Shown here: positions 1-10,740 of the stretch, piece after piece
How the letters are laid out: each line of letters opens with the position of its first letter
Position numbering within the stretch: the stretch's first letter is position 1
Source of the DNA: Apoderus coryli
Taxonomy: Eukaryota; Arthropoda; Insecta; Coleoptera; Attelabidae
Length of the DNA stretch: 64,000 nucleotides
Direction of reading: 5' to 3'
Assembly (NCBI GenBank): GCA_911728435.2
Contig: OU452198.1
Span: 19,006,001-19,070,000 of the forward strand
Program-made: the position numbers and the translations under genes
The notes under the pieces: generated by a model
Seen by the model: only the letters and a program-made list of their open reading frames with translations
Database searches by the model: none
What the model was told of the DNA's origin: nothing

Positions 1-905
1 TTTCTCGTAATCAACAAAGCAAAGGCATATGTCTTTTCTCACATCATGGCAGTTCTGTACAAGGACTTGCGTGGCCACTATCGCTTCTCTTGTGCCCATC
101 CCTTGTCTAAACCCAAACTGTGAGCTACTGATATCTCTTTCGCATTTTTTATAGATCCTCTGATGAATTATTTTTAGAAATACTTTCAAAGTGTGGCCCA
201 TCAGGCTAATCAGTCGATGGTCTCCACACTTTCTAGCATTATTTTTCTTAGGTAGAGGGATGAATGTTAAACTTAGCCATTGTTGTGGGTATTGTCCTGT
301 TTCGTATACGACGTTAAATATTTTGTGTAGAACTTCAATGCCTCTTTCATTCAATATCTTCAATATTTCCGATGGGATCCCATCCGGTCCAGTTGCTTTA
401 TTATTTTTAGAGTTATGTATCGCTTTTTCTATCTCCGCTTTTGTGATTGATGGTCCTGTCAAGTGGTCGTTATCTTCGTTCATAATTGTAGGTCTGTCCT
501 GGTAGAAAAGTTCCTTAATATATCTTTCCCAGATTGCTATTTTTTCCCGGTCATCGGTGATTATCTGATTGTTTTCGTCGGCCAGTACATTTGCTGCTCT
601 GCCTTTATGTATTCCGGCAGTCTCTTTTAGTTTTTTGTGTAAGTTAAAGCCGTCATTCTGTCTTTGCAACTGTTCCATTTCCGCGCATTCTCGTTTCAGC
701 CATTCGTTCTTTGCCATTCTTATCTTTGACCTGATTATTCTTTGTATGTTATTATATTTGATGTCATCCTTATTTTTGCATGCCCGACGTTTATCCATCA
801 GTCCCAATATGTCGTCGTTCATCCAACTCTGTTTTCCAGTCCTGGTCCTATATCCCAGTTTAGTTTCAGTTACCTCCGTCACAATACCCGACATTCTTGT
901 CCATG
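1..905 (-). pseudogene. Non-LTR retrotransposon reverse transcriptase (RTE-like), cut by window edge
   Basis: Reading leftwards, this stretch encodes the linker and first half of a LINE reverse transcriptase. The motif NNKATGPDGIP lies near 355-415, QFGFRQGMGT near 92-125, and CFVDYEK, the start of the catalytic block, at about 1-27, so the window edge cuts the RT in its palm domain. A basic, lysine-rich linker (about 650-850) joins it to the endonuclease on its right, but the frame changes at about 905. The motif style resembles RTE-like insect elements that carry a craniofacial-development-protein-2-like endonuclease; the clade is an inference from motif memory. The role would be target-primed reverse transcription of the element's own RNA. 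The frameshift at the domain junction makes this copy dead. Confidence 0.85.
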
Positions 906-1476
906 AATGTGTTAGGTCTTTTCCGTTATGATGTTGTGTATTTGACTGTTGATCTGTTCGCTGATTGCGTCTCTTGTTGCGGGGTCTTTCAGTCTCTCTA
1001 GTGCTATTCTTCGATTGCTATTTGATTTCTTGACATTTGCCAAGGTGAGCCTTATGGCTGCTGCCAGTAACACATGATCAGACGGCACATCTGATCCGGG
1101 GTATGTGCAGGCTCTCTTGATGGATGACTTAAATCGGCTATTGATAAGAATATAGTCCACTTGGTTGCATATTAAATTTTGTGGACTATCTGCTGGGGAT
1201 CGCCACGTATACAGACGGCGTGATGGGAGTTGAAACCAAGTGTTTGCAATTGCCATGCTCTCCTCTTGGCAGAATTCTAACAGGCGATCGCCCCTCTCAT
1301 TCCTGATTCCAAGCCCATATGGTCCAACCAAGTTTGCCCCTTCCAACCTTGGCATTAAAGTCGCCCATAATAACGTTGACATCATGTTTCTGGGTAAGCT
1401 TTAGTAAATCTTTGATTTCACTATAGAACTGTGCTATGTCTTGATCCGGTGACTCCGCTGTTGGTGCGTATACTTT
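906..1476 (-). pseudogene. LINE apurinic-type endonuclease domain, 5'-truncated
   Basis: This is the C-terminal two thirds of an exonuclease-endonuclease-phosphatase domain belonging to the adjacent RT. A segment at about 1340-1476 reads up to GDFNAKVG, the family's metal-binding block; after a one-base frameshift the rest follows as NERGDRLLEFC, RLYTWRSPADS and the end motif VPSDHVLL. The endonuclease nicks the target DNA that primes reverse transcription. Recognisable LINE sequence stops at about 1476 at a GTACGTAC-containing junction. No N-terminal endonuclease sequence appears further right, so the copy is 5'-truncated rather than split by the neighbouring Merlin element. A diverged fragment of the same endonuclease type lies at 20879-21210. 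Confidence 0.85.
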
Positions 1477-1599
1477 TCAGGTACGTACCTATTTATGTTA
1501 ATTTTACAAGGTATTAGGTATTTATATGTAATAATTAAATTATAATAATAAAGTATTTTATTTGCAGACCTTTGTGACGATTTTGGGAAGAATAATATT

Positions 1600-2590
1600 T
1601 TAAAATATGTAACGCTCGGCAATTTGTGAAGTCAAGTGTTGAAATGCCACTGCCAGGGACGAACCATAAATTTGAAACCACATGAACATATCAATGTACT
1701 CTGGGAGAAAAGGAGACTGCATAACCCCAATTCTCCGCAAAAACCTTTTCAACTTACTCCAGTAATCCTCAACCTGGTTTGTACAAACACCAGTTTGAGG
1801 ATCAACGAAATTGCGTTTATGGTTTACAGATTTATGTACGTACGGTGAAGCCCCTCCCAAATGTTGTAAAATCTGGTAGCTCCTATGACAATCCGTCCAT
1901 ATTTCTGTCCCCGGTAGTACCACTTCCACAATAATCTTCAGAAATGTGGCACTTCGACGGTTCTTAATGTACCTCACGAACCCCTTCTTTGAGGTGGTGT
2001 CGTAAATACCTAAGACCCATTGTTCTTTCACCATCCTACCTCTATTATATTTCCGTTTTGTAATAACGCTCTCATCGATTTGTACAATGTGTCCTGGACC
2101 TCCTACAAAAATTTTATGTTATTATTTTTACTGGATTTGTTTTGAAAAAGTATCCTTTGAAAACCCATGTGTAAGTGAGGGCAGGTGATCATGTTACATC
2201 AGTTCAACCGAGCTGAACTGAAAAACAAGTGGCCTATATATCTTACCAATGTACAATAGTAACCATGTGTGTATTCAGGGGGAGGGGAGGGGCAGTGAGC
2301 CCGGAATCCCCTCCGAAATTCTAAGCGTACTTACCTAATTCAAACAGGTGATTCCTCTGGAGTAAAATATATGAACAAATGTCTCTGTAATACCGGTAAT
2401 GCTGAATTGCCGCTGGTCGTGACAAGGCCATTAATTTTCTTGTGCAACCACTGGATTGGCAGCACCAACACCACATTAATCTAATGTCCAATTTAGATTT
2501 TTCAAAAAAGTATCCGCTAAGTATATCGTACTGTTTATTGCAAGATTTGCAATAAAACATTTTGCTTAAAACAGCACAAGAGCGTTCCAT
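1600..2590 (-). CDS. Merlin (IS1595/ISXO2-type) DDE transposase, two exons, apparently intact
   Basis: Two exons are predicted: 2590-2335, ending at a GTAAGT donor, and 2102-1600, preceded by a TTTTTGTAG acceptor. Together they total 759 bases, an open frame of 252 residues across the splice. Exon 1 carries a zinc-ribbon start (FYCKSCNKQYD) and the FFEKSKL helix. Exon 2 carries QIDES with the first catalytic Asp, KRKYNRGR, WTDCHRSY with the second Asp, HKRNFVDP, and NQVEDYWSKLK with the Glu. This matches the ISXO2-like domain of Merlin transposases, which cut and paste DNA in the nucleus. No stop or frameshift is visible, unusual in this window. I chose the Met at 2590 because the zinc ribbon follows at once. 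Terminal inverted repeats were not identified. Confidence 0.85.
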
Positions 2591-2599
2591 AATAGTACA

Positions 2600-3407
2600 C
2601 CACCTGCGACAATTGCGAGTTTATAGGTGATAACTAAGTCTTATTAACGAAAAGTTTTGAAGCACTTGAAATAATTCACTATCACTCAGAGATAAAATGT
2701 TACTGTGTATGTCAAAGACACTACCGATATACATTATTAAACAAATAGTAAAGAATATTAGTTAATTTTTAAAAAGTGTATAAATATAATAAAAATTTGT
2801 TTAAAAATGTTTGTCACAATAATAAAAAATATTTTAGGTAGTTACCTAGTCTTTTTCTTCAAATATGGACTAAACCAAAACGGCCTACTTTAAACTCGTG
2901 AAAATAATTAGATAAAAAAAGTAGCAATCAGAAATCCAAGAGGCAGATGCATAATTTAGTTGAAAATTTTATAAATATCTTTGTAATTTAAAAATATACT
3001 TACCGTCATAAATAATAATTATATTTTACAAATAATAGTGATTATTATGACTGAAATTTATTTGAATATAAAATGATTCCGCAGAATGCAAATATTACCG
3101 GCAACAATGTCAATACCGTTGACACTTGAGAAATACTTTAAATTTAATGTAAAATAATATGTGATGTTTATGTCTATTGATTATAATGATAATAATATAA
3201 AAAATATTTAATATAGGGTTGGTTTGAATTAATAGCTTAGTACCTATGCGTAAAATTATTGGATAATATGGTAATATTGTAGTATAAAAAAAGGACTGAA
3301 CATGTTCATCCGACGAACTGTCACTACTCTAGCAATGTTGCCAGATTGGTATTAATTCAATATACCGAGTGATAAATAAAATTAGGAATACAATTTTACG
3401 TTTTACT
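2600..3407. other. AT-rich DNA without recognisable gene
   Basis: No coding signal is seen. It probably contains the upstream flank and terminus of the Merlin element. The string GTTGCCAGATTG at 3337-3348 recurs inverted at 5385-5396. Confidence 0.6.
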
Positions 3408-3478
3408 AAACTACTTTATTTAAAAAATTGAAATAAAACAGTAAAAATAATAATTATAACATCCTAAACAAACCCAAC
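3408..3478 (+). repeat. Direct repeat shared with 5250-5312
   Basis: The segment runs from an ACTACTTTATT block through an A-rich stretch to ATCCTAAACAAA. The same order of blocks in the same orientation recurs at 5250-5312, and the first block also at 3551-3566. The pair brackets the tandem array region and could be remnants of a repeat pair at the ends of one element, but divergence is high. Confidence 0.4.
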
Positions 3479-3582
3479 TACCAAACAACAGAATTTTAAT
3501 ATTATTATAATGGTATTATTTTCATTATTTCCAATAAACTAACGTAACAAACTACTTTATTCAAAAATAGAAAAAAAAAAGT

Positions 3583-3657
3583 ATTGCCAGAGCTAGGACT
3601 CGAACCCGTGCCCTTCCGCATGCGAAACAGTCGCCCTACCAACAACTCAACAGAGAC
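3583..3657 (-). repeat. tRNA-derived SINE-like unit (copy 1)
   Basis: On the minus strand the segment contains a pol III B box (GGTTCGAGTCC) and an A-box-like GTTGGTAGGGCG at tRNA spacing, with the palindromic anticodon-arm remnant TTTCGCATGCGGAA. It ends in TGGCAATAC followed by a T-rich tract that could terminate pol III. The same unit is present at 40393-40466. The acceptor stem does not pair well, so it is a dispersed tRNA-derived repeat and not a working tRNA. Confidence 0.65.
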
Positions 3658-3861
3658 ATAATATTTCTTGAAGTAATCCATGTCAGAGTGGAGTTGAATG
3701 TGTAATACACAAATAGCTTGCTACCCTGCTACGTACTGCCCATTTTGTTTAATTCACACAACCATTACAACAACATCATTAAATCTGTTCGCCATTTATT
3801 GAAAATATTCTAGGCCTCTAAATTTAATAAGAAAATGTTTTTTGAGTTTGATTTTGTAACA

Positions 3862-4323
3862 TTTGCTAACCTACCGAACTACCTACCTACTAACCTCCTA
3901 CCTACCTAACCTCCTACCTACCTAACCTGCAACCTAAACCTCAAGCGCACGTATCAAGCCTGCACATGGCAAGGGTTTCGCCCTTGCTAACCTACCGAAC
4001 CTACCTACCTACTAACCTCCTACCTACCTAACCTCCTACCTACCTAACCTGCAACCTAAACCTCAAGCGCACGTATCAAGCCTGCACATGGCAAGGGTGT
4101 CGCCCTTGCTAACCTACCGAACTACCTAACCTCCTACCTACCTAACTTCCTACCTACGTAACCTCCTACCTAGCTAGCCTCCTACCTACCTAACCTCCTA
4201 CCTACCTAACCTGCAACCTAAACCTCAAGCGCACGTATCAAGCCTGCACATGGCAAGGGTTTCGCCCTTGCTAACCTACCGAACTACCTACCTACTAACC
4301 TCCTACCTACCTAACCTCCTACC
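3862..4323. repeat. Tandem array of CCTAACCTCCTACCTA-type units with a higher-order period
   Basis: Short units rich in CCTAACC and CTACC are organised into larger repeats. A conserved block (TCAAGCGCACGTATCAAGCC) starts at 3941, 4063 and 4225, giving periods of 122 and 162 bases. Each larger repeat also carries GCAAGGG-TTTCG-CCCTTGC, a perfect 7-bp hairpin, with a GGTGT loop variant in the second. The array resumes at 4889 after a LINE insertion. Confidence 0.9.
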
Positions 4324-4888
4324 TTTTTTTTTTTTTTTGAGGACGTAGTTTGCGCTGAAGCTAACAAAAACGTAGTTTGCGCTGAAGCTAACAAAATCAA
4401 GAGGCCCTCAATGAACCGCCTTTGTGTTGAATGGAACCGCCAATCTAGGCATAACTTCGTTCAACAGGCTGTCTTTTCTTCAATTTGTTATGCTGGTCTT
4501 CCATAGCAATTTTTTATCGATATTCCCTACGTCCCGCTTCCACAGATTGTGATTAGGGGTTCGGGTTCAGTTGTATCATTCTTTCTTCTTCTTCTTTTTT
4601 CCTTAGTACGCGTCTCACATAATTGTGGATTATCTGCCATTTATCTTTGCTATCCAGCATTAAGTTTATAACATTCTCCTGGTTAATTTGTGATTCCAGT
4701 TCTAGTTCAACTTCGGTTCTTCCAATGTGCCACCGTGGGCACTGAAATAACGTGTGGGTAACTGTGTCCACTTCCTGGCAGTACACGCAACGGTCATCCG
4801 TAGACCTTTCTATTTTTAATGTGTACGATTTGAAGCAACCGTGTCCGGTCAGCATCTGGGTCAAATAGTAGTCAACGATTTTGTGTAC
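4324..4888 (-). mobile_element. 5'-truncated non-LTR retrotransposon inserted in the tandem array
   Basis: The insert starts on the plus strand with T15 at 4324-4338, the poly(A) tail of a minus-strand LINE, and stops where the array resumes. It retains the C-terminal end of a LINE polyprotein (about 4553-4885) with DYYLTQMLTGHG followed by the Cys/His cluster CVYCQ...HTLFQCPRW, as in R1/Jockey/LOA-type elements after the RNase H domain. The 3' untranslated part carries a 27-bp tandem duplication, 4343-4369 and 4370-4396. Array sequence on both sides makes the target-site duplication impossible to define. The coding remnant is too short to be active. Confidence 0.88.
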
Positions 4889-5095
4889 CTGACTACCTAC
4901 CTACGTAACCTCCTACCTACCTACCTAACCTCCTACCTACCTAACCTCCGACCTACCTAACGTCCTACCTACCTAGCCTCCTACCTACCTAACCTCCTAC
5001 CTACCTAACCTGCAACCTAAACCTCAAACGCACGTATCAAGCCTTGCACATGGCAACGGTTTCGCCCTTGCTAACCAACTTACCTAACTAATCTG
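4889..5095. repeat. Continuation of the CCTAACC tandem array
   Basis: The same short units and a fourth copy of the conserved block (at 5024, with AAACG in place of AAGCG) follow the LINE insertion, showing that it split a pre-existing array. The hairpin here is GCAACGG-TTTCG-CCCTTGC, with one mismatch. Confidence 0.88.
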
Positions 5096-6387
5096 CATGG
5101 TTGGAGCTTCACCTCGTGTCGGCACGTCTGATGTCCATGGATACAAAGGAATTCGCCGCGCTTGTATGTAGAAATGAGCCGGAAATGCGACGAGTCGATG
5201 CCGTTTTCAGCGCGTCTAGTAACGCTTCTTGTCTATAGTTAATATTCGATGTAACTACTTTATTCCAAAATTAGAAATAAAAACAATAATTAGAAGATCC
5301 TAAACAAAAATATTTTTTTGTGTATTATTTAATTAAATAAAATACACGTTGATATATTTATAGTAGTTTTCTTGAAATCAACTACAATCTGGCAACGCTG
5401 GCATGCAATTATTCTATTATGACACTAATGACAGCATGTCCATGCTAATGATACAGTGCGTTAGTACATATATCTACTTTAAGTACGTAATAGTCTATTA
5501 CATATTAGACTAAAAAAAATATAAACACTGATTATTTTGTCTTCATCCGTACCTAATTTTGTTTAAAATAGTCTTATTATTAATCATGGAAAAAAAAGGT
5601 AAAAAGAGTCGTTATTTTTTTCTGGTCGATAATTTACCAGAACCAAACACGGTAATATCTCTAGTATTTTCAATCATCTCATCATTGTCTTCTAACATGC
5701 AAAGGGTTTCATTGAGAGAAAATCCCCTGAAATGAAACATAAATGTATATTCCTTATGTATTAGACTTAGTACACCCAAAAATAAAGCAATATAACATTT
5801 CATAAGACGAAAAAAATGTTGGTTTCGCGATACGAATTATATTATCCATATTTCTAGATTTATAATTCAAAAGAAAATTTTGGTTAAAACAACTTTTAGA
5901 CCGTTAAAAGACTTACCTTGCAAAACGGATACCATATTCAGCCATTTTGTAAAAAAGCACACTTTTAATTATTCACTTTAAGTTCAACCTTTATTTTACA
6001 CTAGACAAACATGTACACCGCTAGTCATAGACGTTTAATAACTGAGGTTATAATAGCTGCCAGCATGTCAAATATCAGTAGTCTGAGTAGAAGCGATATG
6101 ATTGGCTGTACTTTATTTAGTACATCAGGCGTATCTGTCGACTGTAATGATTGTTGTTATTTAGGTATCTTATGTTGGAGTTCGTTCAAAAGATTAACCA
6201 GTCACTACCATTTGTAAGACAAGAAACAATACGATTTTATAATGACTTCTCAATCTCCCGAATCAGCGGACTGGACTAAAACCCATTGTCAATATTTTAT
6301 TAGCCCGTTATATATATTCTTTGATATGGAAACCATGTGCGCCCTCCAAATAGCTTCTGTATATATAATATAAGAATATTATAATAA
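5096..6387. other. Mostly AT-rich DNA without recognised gene
   Basis: A short GC-richer run at about 5110-5240 reads in one plus-strand frame as ARLMSMDTKEFAALVC and ends at a stop near 5240. It could be the tail of a decayed gene, but I recognise no family. Open frames at 5612-5803 (minus) and 6011-6217 (plus) have no motif and look like chance. Confidence 0.45.
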
Positions 6388-8165
6388 TTATAATAATAAG
6401 AAATCAGATAAACGTTTGTTGTTTCTCAACATAATGCTTTGTATAAATGCAAGCGTTTGTTGTTCCGCCCTGTTGTTATTGTAACCGCAATGAATGTAAT
6501 CTTCCATCATACCGTCACGAAAAACTTCCCACAATTCCAATGGATTAGTTACTTTTCCGAAGATCAAGATGTGAGCAAAAAGTCTTCTAATAACTTTAGG
6601 GACTTGGTGCTCTCGAGTTTCTTGTAATGCTCGGTTCCATTCTTGATCATCGTCAAGGAGTAATCGTGCTCTATAGGCATCCAGGAAGGTATCGTACAAA
6701 GTTTCTGCAAGTATACATAAAACAGTTTAGCAGAATGAGATACTTGAAAGAAAGAATTCCTTACCATCAACAGTGCGAAGATCTTCGTATTGTTCTGTGT
6801 TGCGATTGGACACATTGTACTTTCTAGCAATCATTTTTTCAACGCCTCGTTGACGTTGTTGCCAACGTTTTTAAGGAGTTTTCCAGACATAACGCTGGGG
6901 AATGTCTGGGTAACGGTGTTGGCGAGCGCCAACATCTCGATTCAGTCTAAACCAATCTGTAAGCTGTGTTTGATTTCTCTCAACAGCTTGACGTTCATTG
7001 CGTTTCAAAATGAACAATATTCCTGTGTGGTAAATGCACTGGAAGACGATAGACAGTATGTGTTATATTATGAATTTTAAATTGATTAATATGATATGCA
7101 GCCTCATGTGCAGTTACGTATCTGCCAGCTAAATATGTTTCAGTCTCGTCATAATTTAGTACGTTGCGTACTTTCAAATGAAGGAGAGCACGGTCAACGC
7201 CTTTGAAAACATATTTGTGGAGATATTTCACGACCCTAGTATTAGCACAAACATCAATATTAATATGTGTTTGATACCTAAGTAAAAGATATCGATTAGA
7301 GGGAACAATCCATTTGTTATCAACAACATGAGTGTTCCTAATGAATGCTTCCCTACCATTGTTTGGTCTTTTGAAAGTCACTCTAGCATGAGGATCAATA
7401 GTAGTTTCATCACAAAAGTTGTGGGGATACTTTCGTTTGCAGCGGCCGTCCTCCATGCAAGAAGCATTAGGATTTTCAGGGCCACATGGACAGTGTATCA
7501 TGTGTTTTACAACCAAGCCAAATAGTTCTGGTTCTAAATCACGATCTAGAAGTTCAGCAGAAACAGCTTGGTTTATCCGATCTGTATCCATCAGTTTTTC
7601 TTCTGCTCTTAGAGTCAAAACAATATGAGCATGTGGAAGACCACGCTTTTGAAATTTTATAGTATAGAACTCACATACTGGTACGCCAAAAATAAAGTCC
7701 TTTAAAGTTTCTTTTAGTAACTGATTTCATTTGGTATTGAAGACCCTCGCTACCAGCATATGATGATTATTAGGATCATCATTTGGAGGAATGTTTTCCA
7801 CAATCTCTCGTCAATTAGGATTGCAAGTGACTGTAATGAATAATGTTGGAGTTCCAAATTTACTATTTAGACGCATGTATCTGGGTCCACCCACGTATGT
7901 GGAGGGCAAAATGACCATTCGGCCGACTTGTTCTGCTTCGTTGTCAACAGCTACTCGATGGAGATAGTCCATGAGTCCCTGGTAATATTCAACCACAAGA
8001 AAAGGGTATTATTTTTAATATACGCCATCTCTTGGAGAGTTTCCAATTTGCTGGCATTAAATCTTAGACAGTTATCTGCAGCTCCTAAATGAAACTTGTG
8101 TATTAGGAGATTATAACATAAAGAACGTGTTATGAATATATGTAGGAATACAGGTGATTTCCAAG
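6388..8165 (-). pseudogene. Helitron Rep-helicase protein, broken and lacking the helicase domain
   Basis: Pieces follow in the right order on the minus strand. GGPRYMRLN and FITVTCNPN (about 7811-7890) are the Helitron-like N domain. LPHAHI at about 7635-7655 is the HUH motif that coordinates the metal of the rolling-circle nuclease. CPCGPENPNASC and RCKRKYP are the Cys-rich block at about 7440-7520. RNQTQLTDWF with YVWKTP (about 6880-6985) and DDQEWNRAL with FAHILIFG (about 6530-6650) come before the helicase. Sequence becomes AT-rich at about 6388, before any Pif1-type Walker motif, so the helicase is missing. Several frameshifts separate the pieces. A Helitron would replicate by rolling circle; this copy cannot. 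Its TC and CTRR termini were not located. Confidence 0.9.
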
Positions 8166-8186
8166 CGATTGCACGTTGATTTCGCA

Positions 8187-8975
8187 GATTGCACAATGAT
8201 AATTTTTGTGATGTTATATATGGTCCATGTCTTCTGAGGTGTGATAGTGAACGAATTCAGCGTGTTCAAAAATCGTGTCTTAGATATGTGTATGGTATCA
8301 GGAAATATAAAAGAATTAGTCATAAATTGAAATCTGCGGGCTGGTTGTCGATGGAAGATAGAAGATTTCTGCATGCTTCTTGTCTCTTTCACTCGATAAT
8401 GATCCATAAGCATTCACCTTACCTATATGATAAAATTACGTTTAGATCCGATATCCATAATTTAAATCTTAGACATAAGGGCTTGCTTTCTGCTCCACTG
8501 CACAGGACGGAATTATTTAAGAGGTCATACGCTTACAATGTTTACTCAATTTACAATCAAGTCCCAGGTGAGTTAAAGGACTTACCTATGCTTTCATTTA
8601 AATGCAAACTTAGACATCGCTTACTATTTGGTTGAGTCAGACTTTTAGGAATGGTTTTTAATCCTTATCTCATCTCGTCTTCTAATCTATTTTATTTTTC
8701 TTCTAATATTCATGTATAGGTATAATGTATTATTAATGTAGACTTATTAGGTAATACTGTTTTTGCTTTTTCTGTTTGTGTTTTTTTTTTTGAAGGATAA
8801 ACATATGTTTATGTCTTTTGTTGATTTTGTTTTTCACAGGGTTAAAATTTATATCAGTACATACTGCCTTTTTAACCCTTTTTGTAGTTCTACATTATTT
8901 AGTTAGTAAGTTTAAGTTGTATAATCTTTTTGTTTTATAGAACTGCAAATACACTGATTTATTATTATTATTATA
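8187..8975 (+). mobile_element. 5'-truncated LINE 3' end (CR1/Jockey-like without RNase H)
   Basis: A plus-strand open frame to 8635 encodes the C-terminal end of a LINE reverse transcriptase: RIQRVQKSCLRYVYG, LKSAGWLSMEDRRF, and near the end YSIYNQVPGEL and SFKCKLRHRLLFG. This is the thumb and connection region of RTs in which no RNase H follows. A 3' untranslated region of about 310 bases ends in a (TTA)n-like tail at 8958-8973. Upstream RT domains are absent, so the copy is 5'-truncated. It is inserted into DNA carrying GATTTCGCAG motifs that continue on both sides. A related tail is at 59976-60263. Confidence 0.85.
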
Positions 8976-9065
8976 TCGCGGATTGCGCAAAGATTTCGCA
9001 GACTGCGATACGTGATTGTGCGATTTCGCAGATAATTTGGTGATTTCGCAGGCGAAATGTGACAC
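8976..9065. repeat. Short GATTTCGCAG-type repeats at the LINE target site
   Basis: The motif (G)ATTTCGCAG recurs at about 8178, 8992, 9024 and 9042, with related TTGCGCA and ATTGCAC steps between. The copies flank the LINE at 8187-8975, so the LINE landed inside a pre-existing cluster. Confidence 0.6.
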
Positions 9066-10399
9066 GATTTCGGTTAGTGGTTACCCCTCGGTAATCTCCT
9101 TCTGCGAATTATGACGAAAATGAGCAAAGAAGAAAAATAAAGATAATCAAAAGAATAATAATAGAATCAAATTATTAAATGAAAGAAACAAACAACTAAT
9201 AACTAATCAAACCTTTTTTAGATGACACAGCAACTTTGGCCTCATTCACAACACTTCAACCTTGTTTAACACTACTGTTTCAAGATTTATTCATTTTCTT
9301 TCCCCCTCGTATAAAACTCAAATTTTTGTGGGGTAATCAATTTTATATTTAATTAAAATTAATAAAAAAAAAAAAAGAAATTATTATTGAAAAGAAAATC
9401 TAAATGTAAATTAAAACTAAATATCGAAAAAATAAACTAAAAACACAGTATAATCAACAATTCATTATCAAACAAAAGCTCTTTTTCTAAACTTATATTC
9501 AACCTTAATAAGGATTAAGTATAATGGAAATCGATGTAATTTTACGAATAATTACAATTATTTCCACTCAAATACCTTCAGATTACTTTATATTAATAAT
9601 AAAAAGGAGGAAAACAGGAAGCTAAAATAAAAATTAAAGCAATTATACCAATAATTCAGCTTTGATAAACTTCTGAATAAAAAAACGAAAGAGTAAAATA
9701 AAATAACTTTTAGTCATAATCAAGAAAATGAACTTAGAAAATTATAAATGTTAAAACAGCTTACAAGAAAAAATATTTAGAACTGACTTACTTGAATCTC
9801 GAACAAGAACTGACTTTTTAATTTCAAAACACTGACGAGGTACTTTCTTCCAGAACGCGAATCTAATTATTTCCCCTATTATGGCTGACAAGAAGGATGA
9901 TAGCCAATGGTAATTTGGAAACGCTGGGTTCAGAACCCACCCCTTGCGCAGTGTTTGTATAAAGCATTAATTATTGATTTTACTCTTTGGTCGTACTTCT
10001 CTCTTCTGCTGTACGATGTGGTTTAAGCGTATCTCCAGAGATAATAATAATATTAATAATATTTCTATATGATTCAATTTAATTGGTATAATTGCTTAAA
10101 GATACTTAAATTATACTAACTATGATTCGACGTAATGCAGATATTTCCTTCGCTGTAGATCCGAGTATATTCTGCCCCCATATAGCAAAACTACATTAGT
10201 GGTAAAATATAATCTCGTAAATGCAACGATAGACTTTAACTCGGTTAAAAAAGACTGCCCAAGATTCATACCCCAGGATGATTCAGAAATTGGGAAGCAA
10301 AAAAAAACTTCGTAATTAATATCAACATTTCATCGATTATTACAACTCATTCCTTAATTTAAACAATTTATAAACGTATCGACAATGTTAAGGAAAGCA
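9066..10399. other. AT-rich DNA without recognised gene
   Basis: I see no coding motif, RNA gene or clear terminal repeat here. The stretch is dominated by A/T homopolymers, with a less AT-rich patch around 9800-10020. Confidence 0.5.
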
Positions 10400-10403
10400 A
10401 TTC

Positions 10404-10709
10404 TTGAGCAAATCTGTGGCGGGTTCTATTTTGTTACAAAATCACATCACATACATAATAGAAACTGCAATACATAAAATTGTAACAAGGTGCCTTACAA
10501 ATCATTGTCATATTCCAGTTCTTCCTCTATATTATGCAAAAAAACTTATAACTATCCTATTGCAATCGGAATCTACGAAAAAAAGACAGATTGTCCATTG
10601 TTTCAAAATATTCACTTCGTTCCCTTCGTTGTCTTCTAGGAAACCCGTAATCAATAATGTCCAAAATATCCTGATCATCTTCCGGAAACAACTCATCTTC
10701 AACTTCCAT
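10404..10709 (-). pseudogene. PIF/Harbinger HARBI1-like transposase, N-terminal fragment
   Basis: A minus-strand Met at 10709 opens a 50-residue frame ending at 10557. It contains DDQDILDIIDYGFPRR and SEYFETMDNLSFFRRFRL, the start typical of HARBI1-like nucleases, where an FFRRFRL helix follows the RSEYF motif. After the stop, and in another frame, EEELEYDND continues the family order, with traces to about 10404. The rest of the DDE nuclease is absent. An intact protein would be a nuclear DDE nuclease that works with a Myb-like partner; neither survives here. Confidence 0.7.
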
Positions 10710-10740
10710 GATAATAAAAGTCACTTAAAAAAAATGAAAC

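Noticed and set aside
3583..3657. tRNA gene
   Set aside because: The acceptor stem does not pair, and a second diverged copy in the window shows a dispersed repeat.
3862..4320. CRISPR-like array
   Set aside because: Spacing is irregular, the intervening sequences are themselves repeats, and the context is eukaryotic.
3862..5095. True telomere
   Set aside because: The array lacks regular (CCTAA)n and has a higher-order unit with unrelated blocks; only a resemblance is recorded.
8189..8413. Minus-strand frames over the LINE 3' end as part of the Helitron
   Set aside because: The plus-strand frame carries clear RT C-terminal motifs; the minus frames cross the LINE/Helitron junction.
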